Shown here piece by piece: positions 63,969 through 64,000 of a stretch of DNA of 64,000 nt (position 1 is the stretch's first letter; every line of letters begins with the position of its first letter). Location: NCBI RefSeq assembly GCF_004135385.1, contig NZ_CP035493.1, positions 682,001 through 746,000 on the forward strand. The letters are read 5' to 3'. The translations under genes and the position numbers were made by a program. Below the pieces are notes generated by a model. The model saw only the letters and a list, made by a program, of their open reading frames with translations, was not told where the DNA came from and searched no databases. Origin of the DNA: Xylanimonas protaetiae (GTDB taxonomy: Bacteria; Actinomycetota; Actinomycetes; Actinomycetales; Cellulomonadaceae).

Positions 63969-64000
63969 CGGTGGCACCGTCCCGGGGAACGGTGCCACCG
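63969..64000. terminator. Terminator-like hairpin at the right edge
   Basis: A perfect 12-bp stem (63969-63980 with 63989-64000) and an 8-base loop, ending at the window edge. It probably closes a gene that lies beyond the window. Confidence 0.6.

Overview
The window reads as a contiguous chromosomal segment of a very GC-rich actinobacterium. Supporting genes include mshA (mycothiol synthesis), CarD, a WXG100 protein, HrcA/CIRCE-controlled groEL, DUF2530/DUF3027/DUF3263/DUF4032 proteins, a SenX3/RegX3-type phosphate system and an XPB-type helicase. Gene content and protein style suggest Micrococcales (Cellulomonas/Cellulosimicrobium/Isoptericola-like); that placement is inference. Gene order partly follows Mycobacterium: mshA-gpmA-senX3-regX3, carD-ispD-ispF with cysS-rlmB nearby, and DUF3263-LytR_C near groEL.

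Layout. 1-5540 is accessory: a secreted protein, a sortase with its wall-anchored substrate, a DinB-like protein, a Phd/VapC toxin-antitoxin pair and an orphan AbiEi/DUF559 protein. 5.9-9.5 kb holds a purine permease and an exopolysaccharide glycosyltransferase. 9.6-18.5 kb holds a large ATPase, DUF3027, a cold-shock protein, and two helicase-related genes (Helicase_C_3 and XPB). 18.6-26.7 kb holds TPM+PspA membrane-stress genes, an amidotransferase, a NYN protein, a two-component system, an HD protein and a WXG100 protein. 26.8-33.7 kb holds groEL, LytR_C, DUF3263, ung, an SGNH hydrolase, an HNH protein, tRNA-Thr and a DsbA-like protein. 33.7-48.6 kb holds a Ser/Thr kinase, an OtsA-OtsB fusion, a sugar-importer ATPase, DUF4032, rlmB, cysS, LtrA, an FAD oxidase, tetR, ispF, ispD and carD. 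48.7-61.5 kb is a phosphate island: two complete tandem pst operons, regX3/senX3-type genes and phoU, with three PHO-box-like repeats. 61.5-64 kb holds mshA and a lactonase-like gene.

How the genes work together. The phosphate island forms one circuit: sensor kinase and regulator, PhoU, and two PstSCAB importers whose promoters carry 11-bp GTTCACC repeats. Many genes use a TANNNT -10 box 6-7 bases before the start codon, which implies leaderless transcripts; this decided several start codons here.

Two features deserve attention. (1) Seven genes are each broken by exactly one missing G or C in a homopolymer, and joining the two frames restores a full family protein each time; this looks like sequence error rather than seven pseudogenes. 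(2) Two intergenic sites carry perfect 30-31-bp palindromes with the same core but five differences per arm, every one compensated on the other arm. Two further long hairpins exist, one possibly related. These palindromes are the best candidate here for an undescribed element family. I see no CRISPR array, prophage, transposase or rRNA.
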